Numbered from the stretch's first letter, positions 22,823-35,165 are shown. The stretch is 64,000 nt of DNA from Stomorhina lunata (GCA_933228675.1 OW121743.1:63792681-63856680); one strand, 5' to 3'. Translations and numbers: made by a program. The notes: generated by a model not told the origin, from the letters alone.

Positions 22823-23058
22823 GAAATTTAATTTTTAATATTTTTTTTTTCGAAAACTAACTATTTATACGAAATTTTTTGAATCTGAATTGAAAAAAAT
22901 TTCGAAAATTAAAGATTTTTATAAAATTTTTCTATGGGAAGAAATTTAATTTTTAATATTTTTTTTTTCGAAAACTAACTATTTATACGAAATTTTTTGA
23001 ATCTGAATTGAAAAAATTTTCGAAAATTAAAGATTTTTATAAAATTTTTCTATGGAAA
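22823..23058 (+). repeat. 118-bp tandem duplication
   Basis: 'gaaatttaatttttaat' occurs at 22823 and 22941, and the following 118 bp ('cgaaaactaactatttatac...gatttttataaaatttttctatgg') are nearly identical. It sits at the junction of two monomer types. Confidence 0.85.
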
Positions 23059-25325
23059 ATTTTTTATAAAATTTTTCATATCAAAAATATTTCTTCAGAA
23101 AATATTTTCTATAAAATTTTCTTTATAGAAAATATTGCACATCAAAAATGTTTCTATAGAAAAGCTTTCATTTCAAAAAATTTTTTATAAAAAATCTTTC
23201 ATATCAAAAATTTTTCTATAGAAAATTTTTCATTTAAAAAATGTTTCTATAGAAAATTTTTTATATCAAAATTTTTTCTATAGAAAATTTCCACACCAAA
23301 AATTTTTCTTTATAAAGTATTTTATATTAAATATTTTTTATGTAAAATCAAAGATTTTTCTATAGAAAAAATTTTCGTATAGAAAATTGGTCACACTAAA
23401 AATATTTTTATGTCAAACTTTTTTTTATAGAAAATTTTTCATATGAAACGTTTTTCAACAGAAAACTGTTCATAGAAAATTTTTGATATTAAAAAATTTT
23501 TCTATAGAAAATTTTTCATATTAAACAATTTTTTATAGAAAATTTTTGTTATTAAAAAATTTAAAATTTTATTTCAAATTTTTTATTTAAAATTTTTCAT
23601 ATCAAAATTTTTACTCCAATAAATTTTTCAAATTAAAAAATTTCTGTAAAGAAATTTTTCATATCAAAAATTTTTCTATAGAAAATTTTTAATGCCAAAC
23701 ATTTTCCTATAGAAAATTTTTATAACAAAAATTTTTCATATAAAAATTTTTCTATAGAAAGTTTTTCATATCAAAAATTTTTTTGTAGAGAATTTTTCAT
23801 ATCAAAAATGTTTCTATAGAAAATTTTTCATATCAAAAATTTTTCTATAGAAAATTTTTCATATTAAAAATTTTTCTTTGGAAAATTTTTCTATAGAAAA
23901 TTTTTCATATCAAAAATTTTTCTATAGAAAATTTTTTATATCAAAAATTTTTCTATAGAAAATTTTTCATATCTGTAGAAAATTTTTCATATTAAATATT
24001 TTTCTATAGAACATTTTTTATATTAATAATTTTTCTACAGAAAACTTTTTTTATTAAATTTTTTTTTATAGAAAATATTTTCTATAAATAATTTTTCATA
24101 TCAAAATTTTGTTTAATATTAAAAATTTTTCATTAGAAAATTTTTCGTATCAAAATTTTTTATATCAAAAATTTTTGTATAGAAAATTTTTCATATCAAA
24201 AATAAATGTATAGAAAATTTTTCATATTAAAAATTTTTCTGTTGAACAGATTTTTTTATCAATTTTTCTGTAGAAAATATTTTATTTCAAAAACTTTTCT
24301 ATCGAAAATTTTTCATATCAAAATTTTTCTATAGACAATTTTTCGTATCAAAAATTTTTCTATGGAAAATTTTTCAAATTTTTTTACAGAAATTTTTTCA
24401 TACTAAAAATTTTTCATTAGAAAATTTTCCATATCAAAAATTGTTTTGTAGAAAAATTTTTATATACAATTTTTCATATAAAAATTAAAATATCCAAAAT
24501 TTTTCTCAAAAAAATTTGTACACAGAAACTTTTATATTTAAATTTTTTCTATAGACAATTTTCAATATCAAACAATTTTCTATCGAAAATTTTTTATATC
24601 AAAAAATTTTTTATAGAAAATTTTTCATATCAAAAATATTTCTATAGAAGCAATTAATGATACATTTTTTTATAGAAATAGAAAGGATTTTTTTTTATCA
24701 ATTTTTCTGTAGAAAATATTTCATTTCAAAAATTTTTCTATAGAAAATCTTTCATATCAAAAATTTTTCTGTAGAAAAATTTTCATATCAAAAATTTTTC
24801 TATAGAAAATTTTTCCTATCAAAAATGTTTCTATTGTAAATTTTTAATATCAAAAATATTTTTACAGAAAATTTTTCATACTAAAAATTTTCCAATAGAA
24901 AATTTTCTATATCAAAAACTGTTTTGTAAAAACATTTTCATATAAAAATTTTTTATATCAAAAATTTTTCTCAAAAACATTTTTCTACAGAAACTTTCAT
25001 ATTTAAATTTTTTCTATAGACAATTTTCTATATCAAATAAATTTCTATGGAAAATTTTTTGTATCAAAAATTATTTAATAGAAAATTTTTCATATCGAAA
25101 ATATTTCTATAGAAACAATTTTTGATAAATTTTCTATAGAAAATTTTTCATATCAAAAATTATTTTGTAGAAAATTTTAATTTCAGAAATTTTTTAAATC
25201 AATTCTTTAAGAAAATTTCATAAAAATTGTTTTGTAGAAAATTTATATATAAATTTTTTTATATCAATTTTCTATAGAAAATTTGTTCATATTTTCTTTC
25301 TTTAAAAAATTTTTCATATAAAATT
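23040..25325 (+). repeat. 31-bp minisatellite, CATATC type
   Basis: About 70 diverged monomers of 'atttttcatatcaaaaa' + 'tttttctatagaaa'. The TTTTTCTATAGAAAA half is an almost perfect dyad. Point changes and small indels are common, so this is an older array than those at 34-39 kb. The lysine/phenylalanine-rich frame near 23008 is a repeat translation. Confidence 0.85.
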
Positions 25326-26569
25326 TTAGTAGAGCTTTAATTGCGAGGCTATAAAGCTCGTTTATTGATTAAATCAATGTAATTCCCTTTTATAATTTGT
25401 TTATTTTTTAAATTTTCCCTAGTGTAATAAATCTAAACTATATTTTAGAAACAAAAATTAATTGACATGATTATTTATGCGTTTAATTTCTAAGTTTTTC
25501 CTCTAACGACTATAAATAAATCTAAACTATATTTTAGAAACAAAAATTAATTGACATGATTATTTATGCGTTTAATTTCTAAGTTTTTCCTCTAACGACT
25601 ATTTTACAATTCACATTCCTTTTAAAGAGCGGCGCCAGATTTAATAAATTTCTGTTCACAAATTAAATTTATCTATTTTTTCAACTGCTGCTCTTTTTGT
25701 ATGTATTTAACCGAAATTAATTTGAAACTTTAATAAATTTCGAAAAATAAAAATAAACATTAAACTAAAAAGGAAAATATGTGTCAGTGAACCATTGGAA
25801 ACCGGTACCGGCATTATGCTCTGACTTGACTGCCTGTTGGCCGCAGTCCGTCTTTTTGTTTATTATGTAGTTTCTTTAATTTAATGCATTTTTAATAAAT
25901 GAAAAACCCCTCCAGCTATTGAATAATTATTGAATCATAATGTAGCTTTTACCATTTTTTGCTACTTTTTACCTTTTCATGACTTAACTTGGCTTGCGGA
26001 GCTTTAACTCGTTATGACTTTATTTGGTCATCATGTCGTGCTCATGCACTTGAGTCATGTCGTTGATGTCGTAGTCTCGGCTGAACTAAACTAACAAGCC
26101 AAAAGGAACAAATTTCAAAGAAAAAACATTAAATATTAAGAAAATAAATAAACAAATGACAAACTAAATATCCAACTTAGTTAAGGCAAAACAAATAAGT
26201 ATCTAGTATCTATTAGCTGGAAAGAAAACATTGTCTAGATATTTTGCGATTTTATAAATATTTTATCTTGATTATGCAATTATTTGGTATTTTAAGGTTT
26301 TCTTCTCTGGTTCCATCCACTACCCTCCCCCATTACAACTATGAACAATACACAATTTCCTTCATTTGTTAGTACACGATTTGGCGATGTCTTGCTCGTT
26401 GATATTACATGTGTTTTTTGGGATTTTGTAAGAAACACATGTTCGCTGGGAAGCTCTATTGGCAATACTTATCGACTTTATACTTAACGCTTACTCACGT
26501 GAAAAGTGGCATTACTCAAAAATTCAAATGCGCATTTAAATAAAACTTTGTGAAACATAAAATTTGTTC
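25326..26569. other. Unique sequence with an 89-bp tandem duplication and a hairpin
   Basis: Units at 25426-25514 and 25515-25603 are near-identical copies starting 'aataaatctaaactat'. A hairpin with arms ACATGTGTTT and AAACACATGT lies at about 26408-26443. Around 25790-26100 base composition is less AT-rich, but no frame is long enough to call. Confidence 0.6.
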
Positions 26570-28232
26570 AATTTTCTTATAGCAAATGTTCGCTTTTTCG
26601 AGATATAGTTTCGTAAAACTAAAAATTTTAATTAAGTTTTGGCATAAAAATGTATTCATTTTCATATGCGCAAATTTGCGCACTTTCGAATTATTACCTT
26701 AAAAAAACGAAATATTTTTCTAAAAATTTTGTAAAATTTAAAAAATTGAACATTTAAAAATGCTCAGGATTTTTTCATTTCGAAAGTAAAACTCTTAAGT
26801 ATAAAACTTAAAGCTACACAAAAGTCTTGGTTAATAAATTTGTAAAATTTCATTTGCCCAAATTTGCGCAGTTTTGAGATATTTTCCCAAAAATACAATG
26901 AAATTAAAATCAGTTTGCTTAGTTTTCTATTGTGTTAAGCTAAAATGAGAGAAAACTTCAAAATCGTTTATTGCATTTATTTCGAAAGTAAAACTCTTTG
27001 GTATTTTCGAGATATAGTTTCGTAAAACTAAAAATTTTAATTAGTCTTAAGTTTTGGCATAAAAATGTATTCTTTTTCATATGCCTAAATTTGCGCAATT
27101 TCGAATTATTTCCTTAAAAAAAAACGAAATATTTTTCTAACAATTTTGTAAAATTTAAAAAGTTGAACATTTAAAAATGCTCAGGTTTTTGTCATTTCGA
27201 AAGTAAAACTCTTAAGTATAAAACTTTAAGCTACACAAAAGTCTTGGTTAACAAATTTGTAAAATTTCATTTGCCCAAATTTGCGCAGTTTTGAGATATT
27301 TTCCCAAAAATATAATGAAATTAAAATCAGTTTGCTTAGTTTTCTATTCTGTTAAGCTAAAATGAGAGAAAACTTCAAAATCGTTTATTGCATTTATTTC
27401 GAAAGTAAAACTCTTTGGTTTTCTCGAGATATAGTTTCGTAAAACTAAAAATTTTAATTAGTCCTAAGTTTTGGCATAAAAATGTATTCTTTTTCATATG
27501 CCTAAATTTGCGCAATTTCGAATTATTTCCTTAAAAAAAAACGAAATATTTTTCTAACAATTTTGTAAAATTTAAAAAGTTGAACATTTAAAAATGCTCA
27601 GATTTTAGTCATTTCGAAAGTAAAACTCTTAAGTATAAAAATTAAAGCTACACAAAAGTCTTGGTTAATCAATTTGTAAAGTTTCATTTGCGCAAATTTG
27701 CGCAGTTTTGAGATATTTCCCCATAAATATAATGAAAGTAAAATCTGTTTGCTTAGTTTTCTATTCTTTTAAGCTAAAATGAGAGAAAACTTCAAAATCG
27801 TTTATTGCATTTATTTCGAAAGTAAAACTCTTTGGTTTTCTCGAGATATAGTTTCGTAAAACTAAAAATTTTAATTAGTCCTAAGTTTTGGCATAAAAAT
27901 GTATTCTTTTTCATATGCCTAAATTTGCGCAATTTCGAATTATTTCCTTAAAAAAAAACGAAATATTTTTCTAACAATTTTGTAAAATTTAAAAAGTTGA
28001 ACATTTAAAAATGCTCAGATTTTAGTCATTTCGAAAGTAAAACTCTTAAGTATAAAAATTAAAGCTACACAAAAGTCTTGGTTAATCAATTTGTAAAGTT
28101 TCATTTGCGCAAATTTGCGCAGTTTTGAGATATTTCCCCATAAATATAATGAAAGTAAAATCTGTTTGCTTAGTTTTCTATTCTTTTAAGCTAAAATGAG
28201 AGAAAACTTTAAAATCGTTTATTGCATTTATA
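26570..28232 (+). repeat. 417-bp tandem repeat, about four units
   Basis: The phrase 'gagatatagtttcgtaaaac' recurs at about 26599, 27009, 27425 and 27842 (spacings near 410, 416, 417). The last two units are almost identical, including the perfect 16-bp palindrome TGCGCAAATTTGCGCA at 27689-27704 and 28106-28121; earlier units have TGCCCAAATTTGCGCA there. Each unit also holds the motif 'tttcgaaagtaaaactctt' twice. No coding frame. The array grew by unequal exchange at its right side. Confidence 0.9.
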
Positions 28233-28639
28233 CCACGAATAATAAATTCCTATAAAATTAATTAATTTTTTGAGTTATGCCCCTGTTCATATAAATGGGC
28301 CATATATGTTGTAAGCTTAAATTTGCGTGCAAATAATTGTTTTTCGTAAAATATATAGTTATTTGTTTGAATTGTTGTTTCTACTTAATCAGATTTAATT
28401 AATATTTTGCTAATTTTTTGATGTTTTCTACGTTAGGGCGGTATAATAGTTTTGTTGCTTACATAATTGGTGACATAAGATAAACAATACAATACTTACA
28501 TTTATCATGAAATTAAATTTATTAAATTAAATTTATTATTTTCTGTGAAAAAAAAACAATACCAAAAATCCGAAAAATTGTATATAGAAAATAGCACCGA
28601 AATTTGATATCAACATTTTTAAGAAATTCGGTAATGTCA
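28233..28639. other. AT-rich stretch without recognised feature
   Basis: No coding frame or repeat boundary seen. Confidence 0.4.
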
Positions 28640-29480
28640 GAGTCATGCTCATAGTGTGAATATGGTTACCCTATGTTTTCACTAGGATGAGTTATTAAGC
28701 GCTAAAGTAGACCATATCAACATTAAAATAGATGTTGGATATGGTTACCCCATGTTTTCACAGGGTGAATTATTAGGCGTCAAAGTAGACCACCTCAAAA
28801 GTAAAATAGCTTTTGGACCGTGTACCTCTTTAAATTTTTAATCAATAAGTTTGATTTTTTACAGCTTTGAATGATCTTGGAGGAACAAAGAAAAAACATG
28901 ATTACTTGACCATAATAACTTTTAAGGGGTTTAAGTTATTTCATTTCAAAAATTAAAAAACTTTGTTTCTCTGCAACTTTTTTTAGTTTTTGGTCGATTG
29001 TGAATTCGATATTAAATCGATAATTTTTTAAAAAATATTAACATATAACCCACAGTTTACGAAATAAAACTGTGAAAGCTGCTTTATAATATCTTGAACC
29101 GTTTTGTGTTAGGAAATTTCCAAAGTCAAAAATTTTCCGCTATTAATTTTTCACTTTTTACTTAGAAGTTTTTTATTAAAAGTTAATGCTTTATTATATA
29201 CAAATTTGTAATGGGGTTCTTAGATTATTTAAATCAAAGTTTTAGGTCAATACAACATTCACCCTACATACAGTACAGACCGAAATTTGTCTAATTTTAT
29301 AAGAATCTTAGAGTTTGAGAACATGTAACAAAAAAGTAAAGCCGATTTTGCTACTTTCTGAAATTAAATAATATAGCCCCATAAGTTCTTTTTAGATTTC
29401 AAAAAGAAAAGGTAGCTCGAATTCATAAAAGAATCCAAAAAATAGGATTTTATAAAAAATGGAAAATATCTATACACCAT
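28640..29480 (-). repeat. Interspersed repeat family B, copy 3 (joins both partial copies)
   Basis: Read on the minus strand, the first part matches 2600-3360 and the second matches 7040-7600, so this copy shows the two to be parts of one element of at least 840 bp. A short internal repeat ('tggttaccc.atgttttcac') appears near 28661 and 28741. No protein is encoded and the class is unknown. Confidence 0.65.
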
Positions 29481-29789
29481 AAATTTAGTTGCAAAAAAAA
29501 GACAGTTGGGTATATTTTTTTTTAATTATTTAATTTATTTTACATAAACAATAAAATAAATTTTATTATTGCAAAAAATTATTTATGTATAGTTTTTCAG
29601 AATATTGAAGTTAAATTTTAAAAACGTTTTTGTAAAAAATACCCTTTTTAGTGTTTTTGTACATTTTTGCCAGAAATGTTTAAGACTTTTGAAAATGATA
29701 AAAAAAATAATATTATTTAAATCTGGACATATTTTATTTTTTATTGATAAAGATAGAGATTTATTACCACTTTTTTATACCCACCTTAA
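29481..29789. other. AT-rich stretch without recognised feature
   Basis: The 68-codon frame at 29605-29811 has no family features and runs into the next repeat element. Confidence 0.4.
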
Positions 29790-29892
29790 AAGAGAATTGG
29801 GGGTATATTGAGATTGTCATTTCGTTTGAAATTTCCTTAATATTGGCTCAAAAATCAAAAACGATATGAATCCTTATGGCTGAGCGATGCCC

Positions 29893-29988
<96 letters not shown>

Positions 29989-30560
29989 GTCTGTCTGTCT
30001 GTGTCTGTGCCTGTCTGTCTGTTTGTCTGTATGTCTGCCTGTCTGTTTGTCTGTATGTCTGTTGAAATCACGATAACGCCTAAACGAAAGAAGCTAGATC
30101 ACTGAAACTTAGTAAAAACAGTCTTCATCTCTGGGAAAATTTTGGTATTAAAATTGGGCAAAATCGGTTAACATTTGACCATACCTCCTAGCCTACGCTT
30201 ATCGCTTATTTGCTAATAGATGATAAATTATAGTAGCTATGATGATAAAATGTGGTATACAAAAGTTTTACATAAGCACAAGGAAGTCTTATGCAATGCC
30301 AGTCAGTGTGCAAATTTTTTTTACAATCGGTCACATTTTGACCATAGCTCTCATATAAAAAAACTTACGGAAGAACAAAAATACAAAAAGAAAAGGGGGT
30401 TTATGTCCTCGTGTCCGTCAGATAAAAATGCGATAACTACAAGAGCTAGGGAGACAAAATTTTATAAAAGTACTTTCGATATGTTATAGAAGGCGAAATC
30501 GGTTTACATTTTATTAGAGCTCCCTATAACCTTCGCCCCGGGAATCACATTTATTCTGAT
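29775..30560 (+). mobile_element. (GTCY)n element of a second mini-me/DINE-like family
   Basis: It starts with 'ttatacccacc' that can pair with a nearby 'gggggtata', then 'ggctgagcgatgcccgtctg', a long (GTCT)n tract, and a body with 'atcggttaacatttgacc', 'atacctcc' and 'tcacattttgaccatagctc', the same grammar as the Helentron-like copies but a different sequence. No clear 3' end was found. The cysteine/serine/valine-rich frames (29876-30105) are translations of the tetranucleotide tract. Confidence 0.6.
29890..30063 (+). repeat. (GTCT)n tetranucleotide microsatellite
   Basis: About 170 bp of GTCT with a few GTAT, GTTT and GCCT interruptions, grown from the GTCY core of the surrounding element. 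Confidence 0.95.
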
Positions 30561-30641
30561 AAATTGGAAGTTCAGGAAGTTCTTATAAGTCTGTCAGTTA
30601 ACTTAAATATGGGTCTCAGATGAACATTTCTTTCTTTTTCA

Positions 30642-30649
30642 TAAAAACA
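30642..30649. repeat. 8-bp target duplication, left copy
   Basis: TAAAAACA, identical to 32623-32630. Confidence 0.85.
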
Positions 30650-30667
30650 CAGGGACCGTAACTGTTA

Positions 30668-31020
30668 TAACTTTTATCGTAAAAGTCAGAAAATAAAAGT
30701 TATTTTTTTACTTTTATTTTTTCGAGCAGAAATAAAAGTTATTTTTTTACTTTTATTTTTTCGAGCAGAAATAAAAGTTATTTTTTCACTTTTATTTTTT
30801 CGATAAAAAAAAAAACAGTTATTTTTGACTTTTATTTTTTCAAGCAAAAATAAAAGTTATTTTTAAACCTTTATTTTTTCGAGCAAAAATAACAGTTATT
30901 TTTGACTTTTATTATTTCGAGCATGAATAAAAGTTATTTTTTGACTTTTATTTTGTCGAGCAGAAATAAAAGTTATTTTTTTAACTTTTATTTTTTCGAG
31001 CAGAAATAAAAGTTACTTTT
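30668..31020 (+). repeat. 39-bp subterminal tandem repeat of the hAT-like element
   Basis: About nine units of 'aaataaaagttattttt' + 'acttttattttttcgagcag', with unit starts 39 bp apart (for example the CGAGCAG-type junctions at 30723, 30762 and 30801). The inverse sequence is present at the other end of the transposon. Such subterminal repeats are commonly transposase-binding sites in hAT elements. Confidence 0.85.
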
Positions 31021-31137
31021 GTTTAAATTCATGATAAATTTTTTGAAAATTTTTGCCAAACAAAGATAATTTTTCAGTGAAAAAAAAAATTGCATATGCT
31101 CAAAAATTAATGGACTTGAGTTTCGCAATCATAATTA

Positions 31138-32374
31138 CCCAACAAACCAAGAAACGATAGAGTATCATTAATGATATTATATTTTGAAAGTTTATAGAAT
31201 CATAAATGATTTGAGTAAATGATATAGTGGTAATATTATATGTTTAAAAAAATGTAATAAAAACTAGGTTATAAAATTTTGAACTTAGAATTAAAAATCA
31301 AAAAATTTTCAATAACAATATCAACTTCAAAATGGGAAAAAATAATAACTAGTTAGTGCATTGCAATATAAATTTAAATTTTCTTTGAAATATATAATTA
31401 TTTCGTTTTTTATTACAGATTTTAAAAGTGTTTTTTTTTTTAATTGGTCTTTTACTCAGCGGTTTTTAATTCAAACATACCCAGTTATCAAACCAATTAT
31501 GTAGGTATTGCTTTGCTTGTACAAAATATTACAAATTTATAGATAAGTGATATATGTATTTTTAGATTTATCGGAAGATTTCGTGATCTTGGGCATTCAA
31601 ATAAAATTTGTAAGTGAAGGATTTTTGCACAAAATCGTCAATTTTGAAGGTAAGTTATTGAAACAATAATTAGCTAAACTTCATATGGTGGTTTTGAATA
31701 GAATATTCTGTCTGCCTTATGAAAACTCAAAATTTTGAAAAATGTTCGTATATAAGCACGTCAACATTCACTCGCTATTTCACCATGGACTATATATTTT
31801 AAATTATTTAATTTGTTTTTTTTTGTGTTATCATAACATGTACTTTTATCTACCCATTCCATTTTTACAGGAAAACACCGCCTTACTATTAGCAAATCAA
31901 TCCCATTGTGCACATAATATTGGTGCTCTGACCGAACTAATAATATTAATCGTATATCCATTAAGATAATGTATATGTAAATTCCATATTTAAATAAAAT
32001 TGTTAATAATGTACATATGTATATACATAGATTTAAATAAATAAAATAAATATTACAATACAGAGCCAAAAATGCAGTAAATTTTATTTCATTGATATCA
32101 TTATAGTATTATTACTGGTAATAATTAATGATATCATTATAATACCGTTATTTTTTAAAATCTCGGCAACTATCGCGAAACTATCGTTCTGCCTCTTATT
32201 ATCGGTATCGTTAATGATATAATTTTTTTCAAAAATTATAATATCATTATCGAGTGTACCTTTTGTTAGGAGAAAGCTATTACTTTAGAGTCTAAAATGA
32301 TATCATTCTCGGAATTGCTTACCGAGAAAATGATATCGTTATGATATCATTACGATATCGTTTGGTTTGTTGGG
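31138..32374. mobile_element. Nested TIR element with TA flanks and GATATC-rich ends
   Basis: CCCAACAAACCAA at 31138 has its inverse TTGGTTTGTTGGG ending at 32374, and TA lies immediately outside both ends, as for Tc1/mariner-type insertion. The ends carry many ATATCATTAATGATATC-like dyads (31165-31185; 32090-32145; 32210-32355). No transposase is evident. The interior contains splice-like signals described separately. The superfamily is inferred from the TA flank only. Confidence 0.65.
31545..31917 (+). other. Possible captured exon pair inside the nested transposon
   Basis: A strong 5' splice site GAAG|GTAAGT lies at 31649/31650. A polypyrimidine-AG 3' site (TTTTTACAG) ends at 31870, giving a 221-bp candidate intron. 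The open frame before the donor (from about 31546) continues in phase after the acceptor and stops at 31915-31917, for roughly 50 residues in all. AATAAA signals follow near 31994 and 32036. I recognise no protein family. The frame is short and the DNA AT-rich, so chance is possible. Confidence 0.25.
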
Positions 32375-32622
32375 TAGGGTTGAAAACACAAAAATAACTT
32401 TTATTTCTGCTCGAAAAAATAAAAGTCAAAAAATAACTTTTATTTTTGCTCAAAAAAATAAAAATCAACAAATAACTGTTAATTTTTTTTCTAAAAAATA
32501 AAAATCAGATTTTTAAAAATCATCGCATTTTATGAAAATTTCGTCCAAGACTTCTCCGACATTTCATTCCAGTTGCTTTCTTTAATCAAAAATTCAAAAA
32601 TAACAGTTATTTTCGGTCCCTG

Positions 32623-32630
32623 TAAAAACA
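32623..32630. repeat. 8-bp target duplication, right copy
   Basis: TAAAAACA, identical to 30642-30649. Confidence 0.85.
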
Positions 32631-34010
32631 TTTTAAAAACGTTCTGATTTTGAAACAAGTTCTATTATATTTTTTTTGCACTTTGTATAACAATTATTTT
32701 CAATAATGTTATTGACTGCATTTTATCATTGAAATTGTCTATTTAACAACAATTATCAACATGTCATGTTTTCCAGGTAACAACTGTAATTACACACTTA
32801 TCGATAACTGAAAAACATCACTAATATTTAATATTAAAGACTGACATTATTATATTTTAAAAGAAAATAGTATTGCAGGTCAAAACAGCTCATAGGATAC
32901 CTTAATTGCATGTCATGTCTATTTATTTAAAGCTTTATTTAAGCTTTTTGTTCTAAAGCCAATCTTATTTATTTTACATCGACGGCGTGCTTACCGCCTT
33001 AGGAAGTAAGTTCAGTCGATCGCATATTTAAACATTGTTTTCGTAACAATGTTTTTGGGCATCATTCAAAACAAATTACCTTTATTGGTGTAGGGTATAA
33101 ACATGTCAATGTAGATAAAGAATGTAATAATTTTGAACCAAACAGTTACGAGTACTTTTACTGTTTCTCTAACAGAAAAAAAAACTATAAAACAGTTTGA
33201 CAAACCGTAAAAGAAATATTAAATAAATAAACATATTTGTAGAAATATTATAAATAAATGTTTTTAAAAACATTTTTTAATTATCAGAAACATCAATGTC
33301 TTAACATCATCATAAATATTGAAAGAGATAATTAATGAGGAGCCAAAGTTTTGATGATGATGAAAAATGATGACGTATATGAGAAACACCTCCAAATAAT
33401 TTAATTTTAGAATTTTAATTTAAATTTAGAATTTTTCTTATAATTTTATTTATTCCCATATTTATATAATTTATAATCATTACTGATGACTAGATTTTAT
33501 TTTTAAATATATAATTGTATTGAGAATTCTTAACATTTGTGGTTTTGCAATTCTTGTACTTCAAACTTCAAATGATTTTCAATATTTTCAATGTTTCTTC
33601 GATTTTTTTTTTGTGTTTGTTCAGGTTATGTTTCTCTTAAAGTGGAGCAAATATGACATATATTGTTCATATTGACTTCATGTTTTCGTACTTATTTGGT
33701 ATCCATTTGCGAATTTTTGTTCTATATGTCTATAATGGATATAAGCTCTAGCAATTTGACTCCAATTCTACATTATTCTTTTTGTTATTCATATTCAGTT
33801 TAATTTGTTTATTAAACGTCAGATAATCAATCAAAATTTAACCAAAACCGCAGTCTGACTTCAGTAGCAGAAAAAGTGCAATATGAGAATAAATTTTTTA
33901 ATAGAGTTTTTCATTTAATTTAACACGTTCGGAAAATGATTTGTTGATGATATAGTGCTAAGATGATTTTGAGCCACATAATATTTCAATTGGTTTGAAC
34001 TTGTTAAAAA
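32631..34010. other. Unique AT-rich sequence, no gene recognised
   Basis: Small structures only: a hairpin with arms AACATTGTT/AACAATGTT (about 33029-33051) and a palindrome ATGTTTTTAAAAACAT (about 33256-33271). No supported coding frame. Confidence 0.4.
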
Positions 34011-35014
34011 AAACTCAGGCGATCAACAACTTTTCTAAAGAAAACTAAGACAAACGACAAATTTTCTAAAGAAAACTCAGGCGATTAACAAATTTTCAAA
34101 AGAAAACCAAATTTTCTAAAAAAAACTCAGGCGATCGCCATATTTTCTAAACAAAACTCAGGCGATCGACAAATTTTGTAAAGAAAACTTAGGCGAACCA
34201 ACGATCACCAACTTTTCTAAAGAAAACTTTTGCAATCGCTAACTTTTTTAAAGAAAACTTTGGAGATCACCAATATTTTTATAGAAAACTTTGGCGATCA
34301 CCAACTTTTCTATAGAGACTATTGTGATCACTAACTATCTATAGAAAACTAAAGTGATTACCAACTTTTTTATAAAAAAACTATAAAAAACTTTGATGAA
34401 AACTTTGGTGATCACCAACTTTTCTTTATAAAACTTTGGTGATCACCAACTTTTCTATAGAAAACTTTGGTGATCACCAACTTTTCTATAGAAAACTTTG
34501 GTGATCACCAACTTTTCTATAGAAAACTTTGGTGATCACCAACTTTTCTATAGAAAACTTTGGTGATCACCAACTTTTCTATAGAAAACTTTGGTGATCA
34601 CCAACTTTTCTATAGAAAACTTTGGTGATCACCAACTTTTCTATAGAAAACTTTGGTGATCACCAACTTTTCTATAGAAAACTTTGGTGATCACCAACTT
34701 TTCTATAGAAAACTTTGGTGATCACCAACTTTTCTATAGAAAACTTTGGTGATCACCAACTTTTCTATAGAAAACTTTGGTGATCACCAACTTTTCTATA
34801 GAAAACTTTGGTGATCACCAACTTTTCTATAGAAAACTTTGGTGATCACCAACTTTTCTATAGAAAACTTTGGTGATCACCAACTTTTCTATAGAAAACT
34901 TTGGTGATCACCAACTTTTCTATAGAAAACTTTGGTGATCACCAACTTTTCTATAGAAAACTTTGGTGATCACCAACTTTTCTATAGAAAACTTTGGTGA
35001 TCACCAACTTTTCT

Positions 35015-35165
35015 ATAGAAAACTTTGGTGATCACCAACTTTTCTATAGAAAACTTTGGCGATCACCAACTTTTTTGTAGAAAACCTTGGCAATCACCAA
35101 CTTTTCTATGAAAAAGTATTTTGATGGCTTGTTGGTTCGAGATACCTTGATTTTTTCCAAAGTTG
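35015..35165 (+). repeat. Left arm of inverted repeat within the GATCACC array
   Basis: About 150 bp that is the reverse complement of 35701-35851. It includes a non-satellite segment ('ttgatggcttgttggttcg', 'agataccttgattttttcc') and the variant monomers beside it. Position 35101 pairs with 35765. Only a base or two differ. Confidence 0.9.

Larger units (their letters stand above)
30650..32622. mobile_element. hAT-like non-autonomous DNA transposon, 1973 bp
   Basis: The ends are inverse copies: CAGGGACCG followed by 'taactgttat' at the left and 'aaaataactgttat' (minus strand) at the right. A perfect 8-bp duplication TAAAAACA flanks the element (30642-30649, 32623-32630). An 8-bp duplication and a CAGGG start are typical of the hAT superfamily. 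Inside the left end is a 39-bp subterminal tandem array, with a shorter inverse version inside the right end (about 32390-32500). There is no transposase frame. Another TIR element (31138-32374) is nested within; without it this transposon would be about 730 bp. Confidence 0.85.

Noticed and set aside
29876..30105. Cysteine-rich small protein frames (CLSV repeats)
   Set aside because: They are translations of the (GTCT)n microsatellite in two frames.
31742..32069. Opposite-strand frames of 75 and 102 codons
   Set aside because: They lie in the AT-rich interior of a non-autonomous transposon and show no domain; only the splice-linked frame was kept, at low confidence.
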